Source: Diplonema japonicum (Eukaryota > Euglenozoa > Diplonemea > Diplonemida > Diplonemidae). From it: a stretch of 64,000 nucleotides of DNA. The position numbers were made by a program, and so were the translations under genes. The stretch spans positions 124,001 through 188,000 of the forward strand of contig OZ025678.1 of NCBI GenBank assembly GCA_964019335.1. The letters run 5' to 3'. Each line of letters starts with the position of its first letter. Position 1 is the stretch's first letter. The notes under the pieces were generated by a model that had not been told where the DNA came from, did no database searches, and saw only the letters and a program-made list of their open reading frames with translations. Shown here one piece after another: positions 1 to 9,540 of the stretch.

Positions 1-16
1 GAAAAAAAATAATAAG

Positions 17-791
17 GTGCTGTTCGGATCTGGCATATACTTTGCCGAGCAGTCCGCCGCGTCCTGGGACCCCGTGAACAAAACGTGGATTCGAAAAGCG
101 GAGTACGGCGGCCCTTCTGCAGAGCACAAGATCAAGTCCATTCCGTATGGGTTCTGGTGGTGTTTGGGTATGAGGATGGTTTTTTTTTCAAAAAACAAAA
201 AAAACAAAAAAAAGTTACCGTGACCACCGTAGGGTACGGCGATATGTATCCCGTAACATTCTGGGGGCACATCGTTGGGACCATCACCATGCTGACTGGG
301 CTGCTGTATGTTGTTCAAAAAAGAGGGTGGGGAGAAACACACACAAACACAGAATTGTGGCATTTCCTATTATAATTTTAGGGGCGAATTTCCAGGACGT
401 GCAGCAAGAGTTCAAAGAATCAAAACGGAAGAAAAAACTTCTTTTAGAAATGACAGAAATGGCAAGGTCTCGGGTAGGGAGGATGAGGGCTGCAGCACCC
501 AGTGACGAGCCATCGGGCGACAGCAGCAGCGGCAGTAGTAGCGAACCTCCTGCATCTTTCCTAGGCAGAGGCGGCTTCAGGAAGAAGACCGATCCCTCTG
601 TGGATCAGGACATAAAGATGCGGCTGCAGGAGGCGCTGCTTCGTGAACTGATCGAGACTGTTAGGTGTTCGCAGCATGAAATCCTTCGCCGAGTTGATAA
701 CATTGAACAGCACCTGTCAGTGCCACCTGTACCACTGTCCCCCTTGTCGCCCCCTTCCCGAGAACACCCTTTAGCAGTCCCCGACCAGTAG
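17..791 (+). CDS. Voltage-gated (Kv-type) potassium channel, 3' part
   Basis: This is the C-terminal end of a six-transmembrane potassium channel; the 5' part lies outside the window. I read three exons, 17..167, 215..305 and 353..791, which join in frame to 226 residues. Bases 1-16 look like the tail of an upstream intron ending in AG. The protein starts in the end of S5 (VLFGSGIYFAE), continues through the pore helix and the selectivity filter TVGYGD, then S6 (IVAFPIIILGANF), and ends in a basic then Ser/Pro-rich cytoplasmic tail. TVGYGD with FWW before it and MYP after it is diagnostic of Kv channels and would select K+ in a plasma or internal membrane. The first intron interrupts the codons just before the filter. 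Both introns have GTATG donors and A/C-rich rather than T-rich 3' ends. Splice sites are inferred from protein continuity. The subfamily cannot be assigned without the voltage sensor. Confidence 0.88.
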
Positions 792-830
792 ATGTGGGGG
801 GGGGGAGTTTTTTTTCTCTTTTTTTTCTAT

Positions 831-2412
831 ATGGGTCGATTTCAAAAAAACCCCCCCAAAATGAGGCCAATTGACACTTTCGTTGCATCTTTGGGCATGC
901 CGCCCCCTTTAAAAAAAATTCTCCATATTTCCCGGCCCATATTAAGAAAGAACCCGTGTCAGAAATCGCTCAAGGGTGCTATTTTGACCTATGAAAAATT
1001 CAGTCTTAGGGTCAAAATCGGGTTTTAGTGGTTTTGGTAAAGTCGGAGAGTATGCTTTCAATAGCAAGAAATAGCGGAACTCACTGCTAGAAGGTGGCTG
1101 AAATGATGTTGGAAGTGGAAACCTTCATTTCCTAGTCTTCTGCGGCTGAGATGTGCTGCTGCTGAGTGGGCGACCTCGTTTCTTTTTCATACTATTAGGC
1201 CTTCTACCGCATTTTGGGGGGGTTTTAAGAGGCTCATTCGTAGGTGTACTTGGTGCTTTGGGCTTGTCATGGGGTGTCGAGTATTTTTGTAATTTGGTTA
1301 CTATTCTTTCTCGTTTTTCAAGTCCGGGAAGGCTATCAGGAACGTCCTCATACTCATCACAAGATTCTTAGACTGGGGGCCTTTTCTCTGCCCTGTCTGC
1401 ATCGAGTTCTTTGATGATGTACTTTAGTTCTTTCTAGCTCGTGGACGCGCACGTAGCAAATACACCCTCCGGTGTGCTCCTGAGCTCATATGCACCTGTA
1501 AATCCGGAAACTCAAGAATTTTCTTTTTGTACGGGCCAAAGACATCAGTAACTACATGCACGGCGCACCGTATCGTATTGGTGATGTTAGCTATTTGTTC
1601 CACAGTTTTAATTGTTGTGGAACGAGGCACCCAAAGCCAAACACGAGAGAGCACACCAAAGTGGCTGTCCCTGTTGTTTTTGCCGTGTTTCTCCCCAGAA
1701 ACCACAGGGAAAACGTCCGATCGGGATATACATAACGAAGACCAAAAGAACAAAGTAGCAAAATTCCTTTGCACGAAAGTGACGCCCACCGTCAGTCCAG
1801 AGTATCCACTCCATTTTTTTCTTTATTTTTTTCTGTGCCCATGCTACTGTGGAACAAGACTTTTCCAACAGTAAGGCCAGCTGCCCTTATTTCATCATGT
1901 GTGATGTGGTCAAGCCTCATGCCTCTGACCAATTGGCGCCGTGTGGTGTCTTGTTGGCTACTAAATCAACCAGAAAATGATAGCAGAAGTGCCGCTAGAA
2001 GTTCCCCTTTACACACTACTTCACAAACTAGTGCAGCACAGTCGTTGCCACTGAGCTTCTCAAAAACCTCTGTGGCGAGTGTCCTGATCGCCGTGGTGTT
2101 CCCATTTACCCTTTCTCGGTCCGAATACCATTTTTTTTTACCCCTAGCTTCTCAACAGCAAGTTTAAAAGCATCCATTTTTGTCACCCCCTCTTTTACTG
2201 AATTTGTGCAAAGTGAAAAAACCCATTTTTGCCCCTAGGACTGAATTTTCTGGGTACTAGTAACACTCACTTTCCCATTTTCTGGGGTGTTTTCTTTCCT
2301 AACCTGGGCCGGGAAAGTTGTAGAATTTTTTTTCTTTGGGAAAAAGTACTTAGAGAAATATTGAAAGTGTCAATTGGCCTCATTTTGGGGGGGGTTTTTT
2401 GAAACGATGCCA
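831..2412. mobile_element. DNA transposon with long terminal inverted repeats
   Basis: Bases 841-881 reappear inverted at 2363-2403 (shared core TGAGGCCAATTGACACTTTC). Weaker inverted similarity continues inward, so the arms are about 185 bp: 841-1026 against roughly 2215-2403, both containing TTTCCCGGCCCA and AAAATTCAGTC blocks. A few outer bases (ATATGG) also match, so the true ends may lie near 831 and 2412. The interior carries broken minus-strand coding remnants. Long imperfect inverted repeats fit Mutator-like or a related cut-and-paste superfamily. I could not define a target-site duplication and leave the superfamily open. Confidence 0.72.
1424..1868 (-). pseudogene. Broken transposase fragment
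   Basis: Two overlapping minus-strand frames look like one decayed protein. The frame covering 1868-1608 carries WTDGGRHFRAKEF. The next frame (1789-1424) carries SGEKHGKNNRDSHFGVLSR, so a frameshift separates them near 1700. An Asp-Gly-Gly followed by HFR, then an acidic/His stretch, is what a DDE-type integrase core can look like, but I do not recognise a named family. Position inside the inverted repeats supports a transposase origin. No start codon with an intact upstream domain is visible, and the sequence before and after contains stops in all minus frames. It is presumably non-functional. Confidence 0.5.
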
Positions 2413-2662
2413 TATCTACACGGACAATGAGAAAAAGAAATTATTACACTTTGTAAGCCTTCCGGTTTACAGTTTCTTTCTGCTTTTTTTTTCTTCTTTT
2501 TTTTTTTTTTTCTTCCCTCCTCCACACCCACTCCCCCCTTTTTTTTGTTTTTTTAGAAAAAAAAACAAAAAAAGAATTGTCACGTGTTTTTTTTTTTTTT
2601 TTTTAAAGTTTCTAAAGTTTCATCGTCAAGGTTTAACAAAAAAAAAAAAAAAAAAAAAGAAC

Positions 2663-3241
2663 ATGCCAGCGTTCAAGGAGGTATTTGCTAAGAACGACGT
2701 CGATGCCAAGAGCTTCCAGGGGCTCGCGGAGGAGTGGGTGACGTTGTTCGCAGGGAAGGCGGAAGAGATTGGCGCCAAGGGTGCCGTGACGGAGAGCCAG
2801 TGGAAGGAGTTCGATCTTGTGAAGCGTGACATCGTGAAGGCCCTTGATGCCGTGCAGCTTTCCATCCTGAGGAAGATCCCCCTGAAGCAGAACGAGGACA
2901 CCCTTGGTGCCGAGGTCCAGGAGTGGGTTCTGGAGTCAATCTCAAAGTACTCCAAGGCCCTTAAGGGTGTCGGTGGCTCAGAGAACCCTTCTTCCATCGC
3001 GTCCCACTGTGGGTACCTCTCTGCCATTGCCGCCCTCCACAAGGACAAGAAGGACCGCCCTGACGACTACCCTGCTACCCTTGACGCTGTGCGCCTCGAG
3101 GCCACGGAACGCCACTGGGCCACCTCCCTTGCAAACTCCTACTCCAGCATCATCAATATGCTCGTTGATGTCAGCACAAAGCTGTCCCGCAACAAGGAGC
3201 TGCTCCAGCACCCCAAGAGGGAGTACAACACCATGATGTAA
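2663..3241 (+). CDS. Unknown 192-aa helical protein, probably highly expressed
   Basis: The ATG at 2663 follows a run of about 20 A and opens a single-exon frame of 192 residues ending TAA at 3241. Upstream in-frame sequence back to 2399 is homopolymer translation and is excluded. The protein (MPAFKEVFAKNDVDAK...KREYNTMM) is soluble, mixed-charge, predicted largely alpha-helical, with no membrane segment or signal peptide. I do not recognise a family. Codon choice is strongly biased to C/G-ending codons (AAG for Lys, CTC/CTT for Leu), as in the KAP-like genes and unlike the neighbouring kinase, which suggests high expression. A polypyrimidine stretch at 2588-2604 followed by AG dinucleotides could serve as a trans-splice acceptor. 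Confidence 0.8.
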   Translation: MPAFKEVFAKNDVDAKSFQGLAEEWVTLFAGKAEEIGAKGAVTESQWKEFDLVKRDIVKALDAVQLSILRKIPLKQNEDTLGAEVQEWVLESISKYSKALKGVGGSENPSSIASHCGYLSAIAALHKDKKDRPDDYPATLDAVRLEATERHWATSLANSYSSIINMLVDVSTKLSRNKELLQHPKREYNTMM

Positions 3242-3658
3242 ACACTTTTTTTTTTTTTTTTTTTTTTTTTTCCAAATGACTGTCTGGTCAGCCCTGACGG
3301 ATTGTAGGCGTAAATCTTCCCGTAGTACACGTTTTTTTTTTTTTTTCTTTTTTTTTCTTTTTTTTATATTATTCTACCCTAACGTTATTTTTTTTAAAGG
3401 GAAAAGGGGAGGGGGGGATTTAGATAGTGTGATGGTTTTAAGAAAAATAAAAAAAAAATAAAAAAACCACAGCTCTAACCTATAAAAAGAAGAAAAAAAA
3501 AAAACACGGAGGGGAAAAATTAGAGAGGGGAAAAAAAAATTTTTTTTTCCCCTTCCCCTTTTTCTTTCTTTTCATTCCCCACGCTCCAAATCACACCCAC
3601 CCCACACACAAAAAAAAAAAAAAAGGAGGGAGAGCAAGAGAGGGTGGAGGAGGGGGGA
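3242..3658. other. Low-complexity intergenic spacer
   Basis: A run of about 25 T follows the stop codon. Further T, A and G runs follow, then a pyrimidine-rich block (3540-3610) and an A run just before the kinase start. No coding or RNA gene signal is visible. The pyrimidine block followed by AG is a candidate trans-splice acceptor for the next gene. Confidence 0.6.
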
Positions 3659-4635
3659 ATGATAAAACGCCGACGCATCGGACCTTCACGAATCAAGGAC
3701 ATCCCAGGATATGAAATCGGCGAGGTAATAGGAAAGGGAAGCAGTGGATGCATCTACAAGGGCAAAGACGTTAAAACCGGCGAAGAAGTTGCAATTAAAT
3801 TGGTAGATGTCACGGATAGAACGCTGATGGCGGAGGCTCTCTTTTACAGGAAGCATGGCGGGATGAAGGGTATACCATCCATGAGATGGTACGGCAAGGC
3901 AAAAGGAATGTGGGCACTGGTTATTGACAGATTATCTTTCTCATTGGGGCAAATAAAAGAACAGTATGATGGAGCCATGCCTTTGACATGCGTAATACCT
4001 CTGGGCTTGAAAATGATTGACAACATCCACGCGCTGCATAGCAGGGGAATGCTTCACCGTGATGTAAAACCGCAAAATTTTATGTTGGGTCTGAAAGATC
4101 GACGGGATGAGGTATTTCTCATTGACTTCGGGCTGTCCACACCATTTTATGACACGCAAGGGAAGCACATTCCATTTTCCCACACCGGGGCAAAAAGTTT
4201 TTCCGGAACACCGTTATTCGCGTCGCTCAATGTTCTTCAAGGGATCGCTCCGAGTAGAAGAGACGATGTAGAATCTGTTATCTATGTTTTGATTTATTTC
4301 CTTAAGGGTGCGCTGCCTTGGCAGAACCTGCGGGGGAAAAGCTCCTCAGAAGTGGTTTCCCGCATTCGAATCAAGAAGCTCAGCACGTCGATTTCCGAAC
4401 TTTGTGAACACCTTCCTCCTCAAATTGCGTCTTGTTTAGCTTATGCTCGCTCTCTTGGGTTTTCAGAGGAGCCTGATTATAAGGTTTGTTTTTCTTTGGG
4501 GTAATAAAAAAAAAGTTTTTTTTGTAGAAAATCACCGCATCTCTCGAATCTACGCTGCCCGACCACGATTTTTCCCTGCCGTTGAGTCGGGTTTTGCTTG
4601 AACAGCAACGTGGGGCTCACGTTGCTAAATTGTAA
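3659..4635 (+). CDS. Casein kinase 1-family protein kinase
   Basis: Two exons, 3659..4483 and 4528..4635, give 310 residues; the 44-nt intron (GTTTGT...TTTTGTAG) has a T-rich 3' end, unlike most introns here. The protein phosphorylates Ser/Thr. Visible kinase features are the glycine loop GKGSSGCIYKG, the ATP-binding Lys in VAIK (about residue 45), the catalytic loop HRDVKPQNF (about 132) and DFGLS (about 156). The activation segment HTGAKSFSGTPLFAS, and the lack of a classical APE followed by DDVES, place it in the CK1/TTBK/VRK group. The C-terminus after EPDYK matches the usual end of the CK1 catalytic domain, and only about 35 residues follow, so there is almost no regulatory tail. I chose the ATG at 3659; an upstream in-frame GTG is ignored. 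Exact CK1 subtype is not determined. Confidence 0.9.
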
Positions 4636-5256
4636 CAAAAAAAAAAAAAAAAAAAGATTTGACTTGAGAATAGTTAATGTTAATTTTCTACTTTCTTCTT
4701 CTTTTTTTTTTTTTTTTTTTTTTTCGTTTGCGTGTGGTTTTTCTTTTTTTTTTTTTGTATTTTCTTTTTATGTTGCATTGGCGCATCGCACCCCCCCCCC
4801 CCCCCCCCCCGTCGAGGGACAGCACACCAGAGGGGGAAAAAAAAAATGAGGGGAGGAGGAGGGCATGGCATTCGAACGAAATCTGTATTATCTGTTAATT
4901 TTTGTTGTCCTCCCTTTACATACACGTAGAAACAGGGGTTTAGTTTTTTTTTTTTTTTTTTTTGTGACGCGTTCAGCCTTTTAAAGTAAAAGAATAACAA
5001 AAAAAAAAGGGGGAGGGCCCATTCGGGGAAGAAAAAAACCAATAAAGTTTCCCCTGTTTCTCTTTTTTTCTTCTTCTTTTTTTTTTTTTTTTTTTTTTTT
5101 TCGTTCTTCCCCCTTCTCTCGTCCAAGTCCACCGCCCTCCAACCTCTGGAGATAATGCAAAAAAAAAAAAAAAAGATTTTTTATAGTACGCAAACAAACC
5201 CCCCCCCCCCCCCACTCCCCCCAAAAAAAAAGTTCATGGAGGGAAGGGAAAAAAAA
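4636..5256. other. Low-complexity intergenic spacer
   Basis: About 620 bp made of A, T and C runs (a C run of about 20 at 4791-4810, T runs at 4704-4724 and 5077-5101). Apparent reading frames here are homopolymer translations. The pyrimidine-rich stretch 5060-5150, ending in CTGGAG, is a candidate splice acceptor for the next gene. No gene seen. Confidence 0.6.
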
Positions 5257-8200
5257 ATGCTGAACTCCTTGGGCCCTCTCCCAGCAAAGAAAAACACGTC
5301 TGGCGTGGCAAGCGCAGTACGCTTGGCAAATGATGTAGAAGCACACGTGAGGAAAATAAAAGGAATGTCTGAGAGAGAAACACGAGACCCGCGACTAAGG
5401 GCAGTTCATGAACAAGTGTGTGTGGAAGACAAGAAAGAAGACGCGGGTATATTACTAAAAGATTGGCGGGTGAGAGAATGCGGAATATACAGCACCCTGT
5501 TCAAAAACTCCACGACACAAACAGACCTGTTGGACCTGGCAGGGTACTGGAACGAAACCATGGCCGTCGCCGAGGCACTTGCAACAGAAGAAACCCCCGC
5601 ACCCCGCGTCAAAGAAGCCGCCCCCGTCCCCACCGCCCCACAGCCCACCATCAAGGAACAAGTCGACAAAATAACGATCCTGGAAATCGAGGAAAGGTAC
5701 CGCGAAACACGGTCTATAAATAGAGTACAGGATAGGATAGATTGCATGTTGGAATCCATACAATGCAAAGCCAAGCAGGTCAGCACTTTGAAATTCATGG
5801 TTACACGAACAGAAGAATTCCTCAACTCGGTTCTGAGACGAGAAGAAGTAGCAACAAAAAAACTCCGTCACCGCGTAGAGCGGCTCACACAACGTCTGAA
5901 AGACTTCGGCGATGAAGAAGAAGATGATGAAATGAACCCTCTTCTGAAAATAATGCACATAAGAGCGGGTGAGTATAACCGTCTTGTGGAAGACGCGAAA
6001 TTCTCACGAGAACAAGCGACACTGACAGATCTTCAGTCGAAAGGCCTTGGAGAGTACCTCATCAAGCTCGAAGCGCGGATAGAATCCACGCAAGAAGCTT
6101 ACAAAGGTTTTCTCGCGCAGCGGAACAGCACTCTTTCGGACTTAACGGAACATTTTGCAAACCTTCTCGAAGCCGCGACAAAGTCAAAGGATTTCCCTGC
6201 CACCGACAACATGAAGAAGGCCATCGGGAACCTCGGGAAAAACCTCACAAGGGTCGGCGATAAATTACGAATCAATCTTCGATTTCCCAAAAAAAAAGAA
6301 ACCGGAAAGGCCAACGCGAAAGAATGCGAGATAGATGACAAACCCTGTGAGCAGGTCGCTCGAATGGAGGCCGAGTACAACCACCTCGCAGACGGCTGCA
6401 CCACGCTTGGGCAGCGAATTGAAGAATCCGCGAAACTTCCCACCTTCCGTGCCGAGGGGATTTTAAAAACGCACGATTTCTTTTTCAACGCGTTGCGCAA
6501 AGGTTTTACTGATGCCGCGAAAACCCTTGGGAATTCTCAGCAGATGTTCCCCGCCATCAACCACGTGTTGGAATCCATAGAGGCCCTCCCCGAGATGAAA
6601 GCTGAGTCGCCAGTTTCATTCTTGTTAGACAAGACATCCCGTATCTGTGATGATCTCAAACTAGCGTTGCTGAACGGGAAGCGATACGGCTTGTTTGACG
6701 ATGCAACGCCTTTCGCGCAATGGGTCTGCGCCTCTGCTGAACTTCTCGGGTTTCTCCGTTTTCATTTCCAACCCATGTCAGAATCTCCCGAGCCCGTTGT
6801 GGAACAAAAAAAGCGCGTGGTGGTCGTCGACACAGGTTGCGATGCGCCAGAGTGCCGACCACCTACCCCGGAAATCGTGACTGAAATAGTTTATGTTGAG
6901 CATCCCCCTCCCTGTGTACAGGATGCTGAGACCCAAACAAACGTTTTTACCCCGCCGCCTTCGGCGTCCTCCTCCTCAGAGACTTCCGACGACGAACCCG
7001 TTCCTCAAGAAGACGAGCGTATTGTAAAACTGATGGAAGAGAAACGCCTTGCCGTACAGAAGGAGGACTACGACCAGGCCAAATACCTGAAATGGGAAAT
7101 AAATGAAGCCGCGTGCGCGCAGGAGGAGGCCGAGAAGGTCCCAGAGGAACTCGTCGAGCAGCTGAAAGCCGAAGAGGAGCGCCAAGAAGGGATCGTGGAA
7201 CTGTTGTCACCCATTTTCACCAAGCAGGGACACAACGCCGCCTTGCAGTGCGCGGTGAACGCGTTGACTGAGATGGATTTAAAAATGATTAAAGGTTGGG
7301 ATGAACCTGACATGTGTGAGCCGGACTTGCCCCCATGCGACGAACAACCAATGATGTCACGTCTAAAGCAGTTAACAGGACGGGAGGGTTGGCTGAAGGT
7401 TCAGGAACAGATGCTGCTGAAGAGGCTTGTCGCGCCTTCGAAAAAAGTGCGGGACCCCGAGATGTGGTGGATGACAATGGTGCAATCGCTATCGTCGTCG
7501 TTCGGGGTCATGAAGCTGCAGGGCAAACGGCGCGCCCTCATCTTGCAGAAATGCCACCTGTTGTTGAAGAGCAGCTCGGAGCAAGTCTCGTACTTAAGCG
7601 AGTGTGCCACCAACGGTTTGACGCAGTCTGTGGCCACTGCAAACCCCCTGAGCATCAAGCGTTGGACGCTGTTCTCCAAACTCGTCTCTAGTGTGGACTC
7701 CACAGCCTTTCTACTGACTTCTATGTTCTTACAACTCGAAGTCGCTGACAACCTCCTCGCCACCTCTGCTGGAACCGTCATGCGCGCGCACGGTGTGATC
7801 CGACAATGCAAAAGAAAGCAGCGCACTGACGAAAAAGCTGCGTCTGTGAAACTCTTGTTGGAACGAAACAAGGTCAAAGCGTATATGCGCAGGAAGTTCG
7901 TTCCTAAAAAGGACGGCACCACGCAGACCGACAAGCAGCCCATCATACAGCTGGTGCGCGCCGACAGTGGCGTGCCAAGTCGGGTACCGGTTAGTAAGAA
8001 AGATAAATGGGAATCAGCGGGTGCGGAGAAGGCCAGAGCCGCAGGCAGAAAACAGAAAAAGTCTATTGAGAAGGTTGAAGAAATGTATGCAAAGCCACGG
8101 CCTTGCACACCCCCGTCACCATACGCTCGGCACATGATGTTCGCTGCCCGTGATGGGTCGTATTGTCTCCCGCTGCCCGTGCAGCAAACGCTCATCCCCG

Positions 8201-8754
8201 TCCCACCGTCTCAGCCCCCGCAACCGATTCCCTCGAAGGCATCATGGCAACCGCTGCCTGAGACGACAGTTATCAGCAGTGTTGTGCCGCCGTTGTTGAC
8301 AAGAAACAAAGTGGACCACAAAGCACGCTGGGGCACATTGGATGTCGATGAACGGCAGGCGCTCTGCGAGACCTGCCAGAACACCATGAAAAAAAGAGAA
8401 GATACACGGAGGAGGGAACGCGGCTTCAATTGGCTTCCAGATACAAACCTCTTCCGTTACCAAGACACCGATGTCCTGCCCTGCTTGGTCAAGGGGTGCT
8501 CTTCGAACATCAAGTGGGTGCACAAGCTGAGAATGGAGCTCTATTCCTTGGACGGGAGGATGAACCAGAGGACGCAGGAGCAACTCCTGCAAATTCTGTC
8601 GACTCCACGGAAACAGGACGAAGAATCACAGCGGACAGACTCCCCTGGAAGCATGAGCCCCATCGACAACAACAAGGATGCAGATGACGTTGCTAGCCAC
8701 ATTGCCATGGATGAGGTCCCTTCTCTCCCCGAGATGCCGGAGGCAATTTGTTAG
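5257..8754 (+). CDS. Large coiled-coil protein with a UVR-like motif, possibly cytoskeletal
   Basis: Single-exon frame of 1165 residues from the ATG at 5257, which directly follows an A run; upstream in-frame codons from 5155 are homopolymer and are excluded. The protein is rich in Glu, Lys and Arg with long predicted coiled coils (about residues 150-420). Three TQT-type motifs occur (TTQTDL about residue 87, ETQTNV about 557, TTQTDK about 888). The segment EEKRLAVQKEDYDQAKYLKW (about 590-610) resembles the UVR-like helical hairpin seen in centrosomal CEP104-type proteins. The C-terminal third has Pro-rich stretches and a Cys pair (CETCQNTMKKRE). No enzymatic motif is visible. A flagellar or basal-body role is plausible from the composition and from nearby flagellar genes, but I do not recognise an ortholog. 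Confidence 0.85.
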   Translation: MLNSLGPLPAKKNTSGVASAVRLANDVEAHVRKIKGMSERETRDPRLRAVHEQVCVEDKKEDAGILLKDWRVRECGIYSTLFKNSTTQTDLLDLAGYWNETMAVAEALATEETPAPRVKEAAPVPTAPQPTIKEQVDKITILEIEERYRETRSINRVQDRIDCMLESIQCKAKQVSTLKFMVTRTEEFLNSVLRREEVATKKLRHRVERLTQRLKDFGDEEEDDEMNPLLKIMHIRAGEYNRLVEDAKFSREQATLTDLQSKGLGEYLIKLEARIESTQEAYKGFLAQRNSTLSDLTEHFANLLEAATKSKDFPATDNMKKAIGNLGKNLTRVGDKLRINLRFPKKKETGKANAKECEIDDKPCEQVARMEAEYNHLADGCTTLGQRIEESAKLPTFRAEGILKTHDFFFNALRKGFTDAAKTLGNSQQMFPAINHVLESIEALPEMKAESPVSFLLDKTSRICDDLKLALLNGKRYGLFDDATPFAQWVCASAELLGFLRFHFQPMSESPEPVVEQKKRVVVVDTGCDAPECRPPTPEIVTEIVYVEHPPPCVQDAETQTNVFTPPPSASSSSETSDDEPVPQEDERIVKLMEEKRLAVQKEDYDQAKYLKWEINEAACAQEEAEKVPEELVEQLKAEEERQEGIVELLSPIFTKQGHNAALQCAVNALTEMDLKMIKGWDEPDMCEPDLPPCDEQPMMSRLKQLTGREGWLKVQEQMLLKRLVAPSKKVRDPEMWWMTMVQSLSSSFGVMKLQGKRRALILQKCHLLLKSSSEQVSYLSECATNGLTQSVATANPLSIKRWTLFSKLVSSVDSTAFLLTSMFLQLEVADNLLATSAGTVMRAHGVIRQCKRKQRTDEKAASVKLLLERNKVKAYMRRKFVPKKDGTTQTDKQPIIQLVRADSGVPSRVPVSKKDKWESAGAEKARAAGRKQKKSIEKVEEMYAKPRPCTPPSPYARHMMFAARDGSYCLPLPVQQTLIPVPPSQPPQPIPSKASWQPLPETTVISSVVPPLLTRNKVDHKARWGTLDVDERQALCETCQNTMKKREDTRRRERGFNWLPDTNLFRYQDTDVLPCLVKGCSSNIKWVHKLRMELYSLDGRMNQRTQEQLLQILSTPRKQDEESQRTDSPGSMSPIDNNKDADDVASHIAMDEVPSLPEMPEAIC

Positions 8755-8811
8755 ACATTTTTTTTTTTTCTTTTCTTTTCCTCCGAGGGGTTTCTTTCCA
8801 GTTCTCCTCTC

Positions 8812-8846
<35 letters not shown>

Positions 8847-8892
8847 TCTGAATATTATTTTTCCTCTCTCAATTCTGTGCAACTTACAAAGG

Positions 8893-9426
8893 ATGGCGGT
8901 AAACATAGGATGGAGGGAGCTGCCTGTAGGGAAGCTTCGCAGCAGTAATTTGGAATCGAGAAACCATTTAAAGTTTGAGACAAAATACCCCATCTGGTGG
9001 AAGGCGGGCCACCCAGGCTGGGAGGCAATGCCTGGCGGGTGCTCATTACAATACGATGCAGTTGCAAGCAAGGAACGGGTGATGCGAAGCAAGAAGAGCG
9101 CTGCTGTGATAGGAACAGAGAGGCGATGGGAATTAACGGAAGCAGACTCGAAGCCCCTTCAACCAAAACTACGGCCCGCATCAGCACCTACGTCTGGAAG
9201 ACCTCCTGCAATAGGGAGGGGCCCAGGGCACTGGCTGCATGGCGTACAGCCAACCACTAAGCGATACCTGCGGTGGCATGAACACGTCAGTCCCGGACCG
9301 AACACATACACCCCAAATCTTACATCCACAGCAAAGGGAACCCCCCGGTGTAGCTTTGGCACTGCGTCACGGTTTCCCTCCCCTCACAAGGATCGAAAGC
9401 TACACACCAGTCGTAAAAAAGTTTGA
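8893..9426 (+). CDS. SHIPPO/STPGR-repeat protein
   Basis: A 177-residue single-exon frame begins ATGGCGGTAAAC just after a TTACAAAG acceptor-like site that follows a long T tract. Near the C-terminus it carries HVSPGPNTYTPN, a typical sperm-tail PG-rich (STPGR/SHIPPO) repeat. Downstream, TPRCSFGTASRFPSP may be a second, degenerate unit. Proteins with these repeats bind or decorate flagellar microtubules. The N-terminal half is basic with Trp residues (KYPIWWKAGHPGWEAMPGG) and could contact microtubules. No membrane segment. Assignment rests on the PGP-x-Y core; a function beyond a cytoskeletal role is inference. Confidence 0.75.
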   Translation: MAVNIGWRELPVGKLRSSNLESRNHLKFETKYPIWWKAGHPGWEAMPGGCSLQYDAVASKERVMRSKKSAAVIGTERRWELTEADSKPLQPKLRPASAPTSGRPPAIGRGPGHWLHGVQPTTKRYLRWHEHVSPGPNTYTPNLTSTAKGTPRCSFGTASRFPSPHKDRKLHTSRKKV

Positions 9427-9540
9427 GTTTTTCTCTTTTTCTTTAAAATATCCCCACTCCACTCCACTCCTTTTCCTCTTTCTTCCCCCTATACTTTTTT
9501 TTACAAGGGAGAGGAGGGAGTTGGTGGGTGGGGGATAAAC

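Noticed and set aside
2399-2662. N-terminal extension of the 192-aa protein upstream of 2663
   Set aside because: The extension is translated T and A runs (Phe/Lys strings); the first ATG with normal coding sequence is 2663. The same reasoning moved the starts at 5155, 31390, 34569 and 55047.
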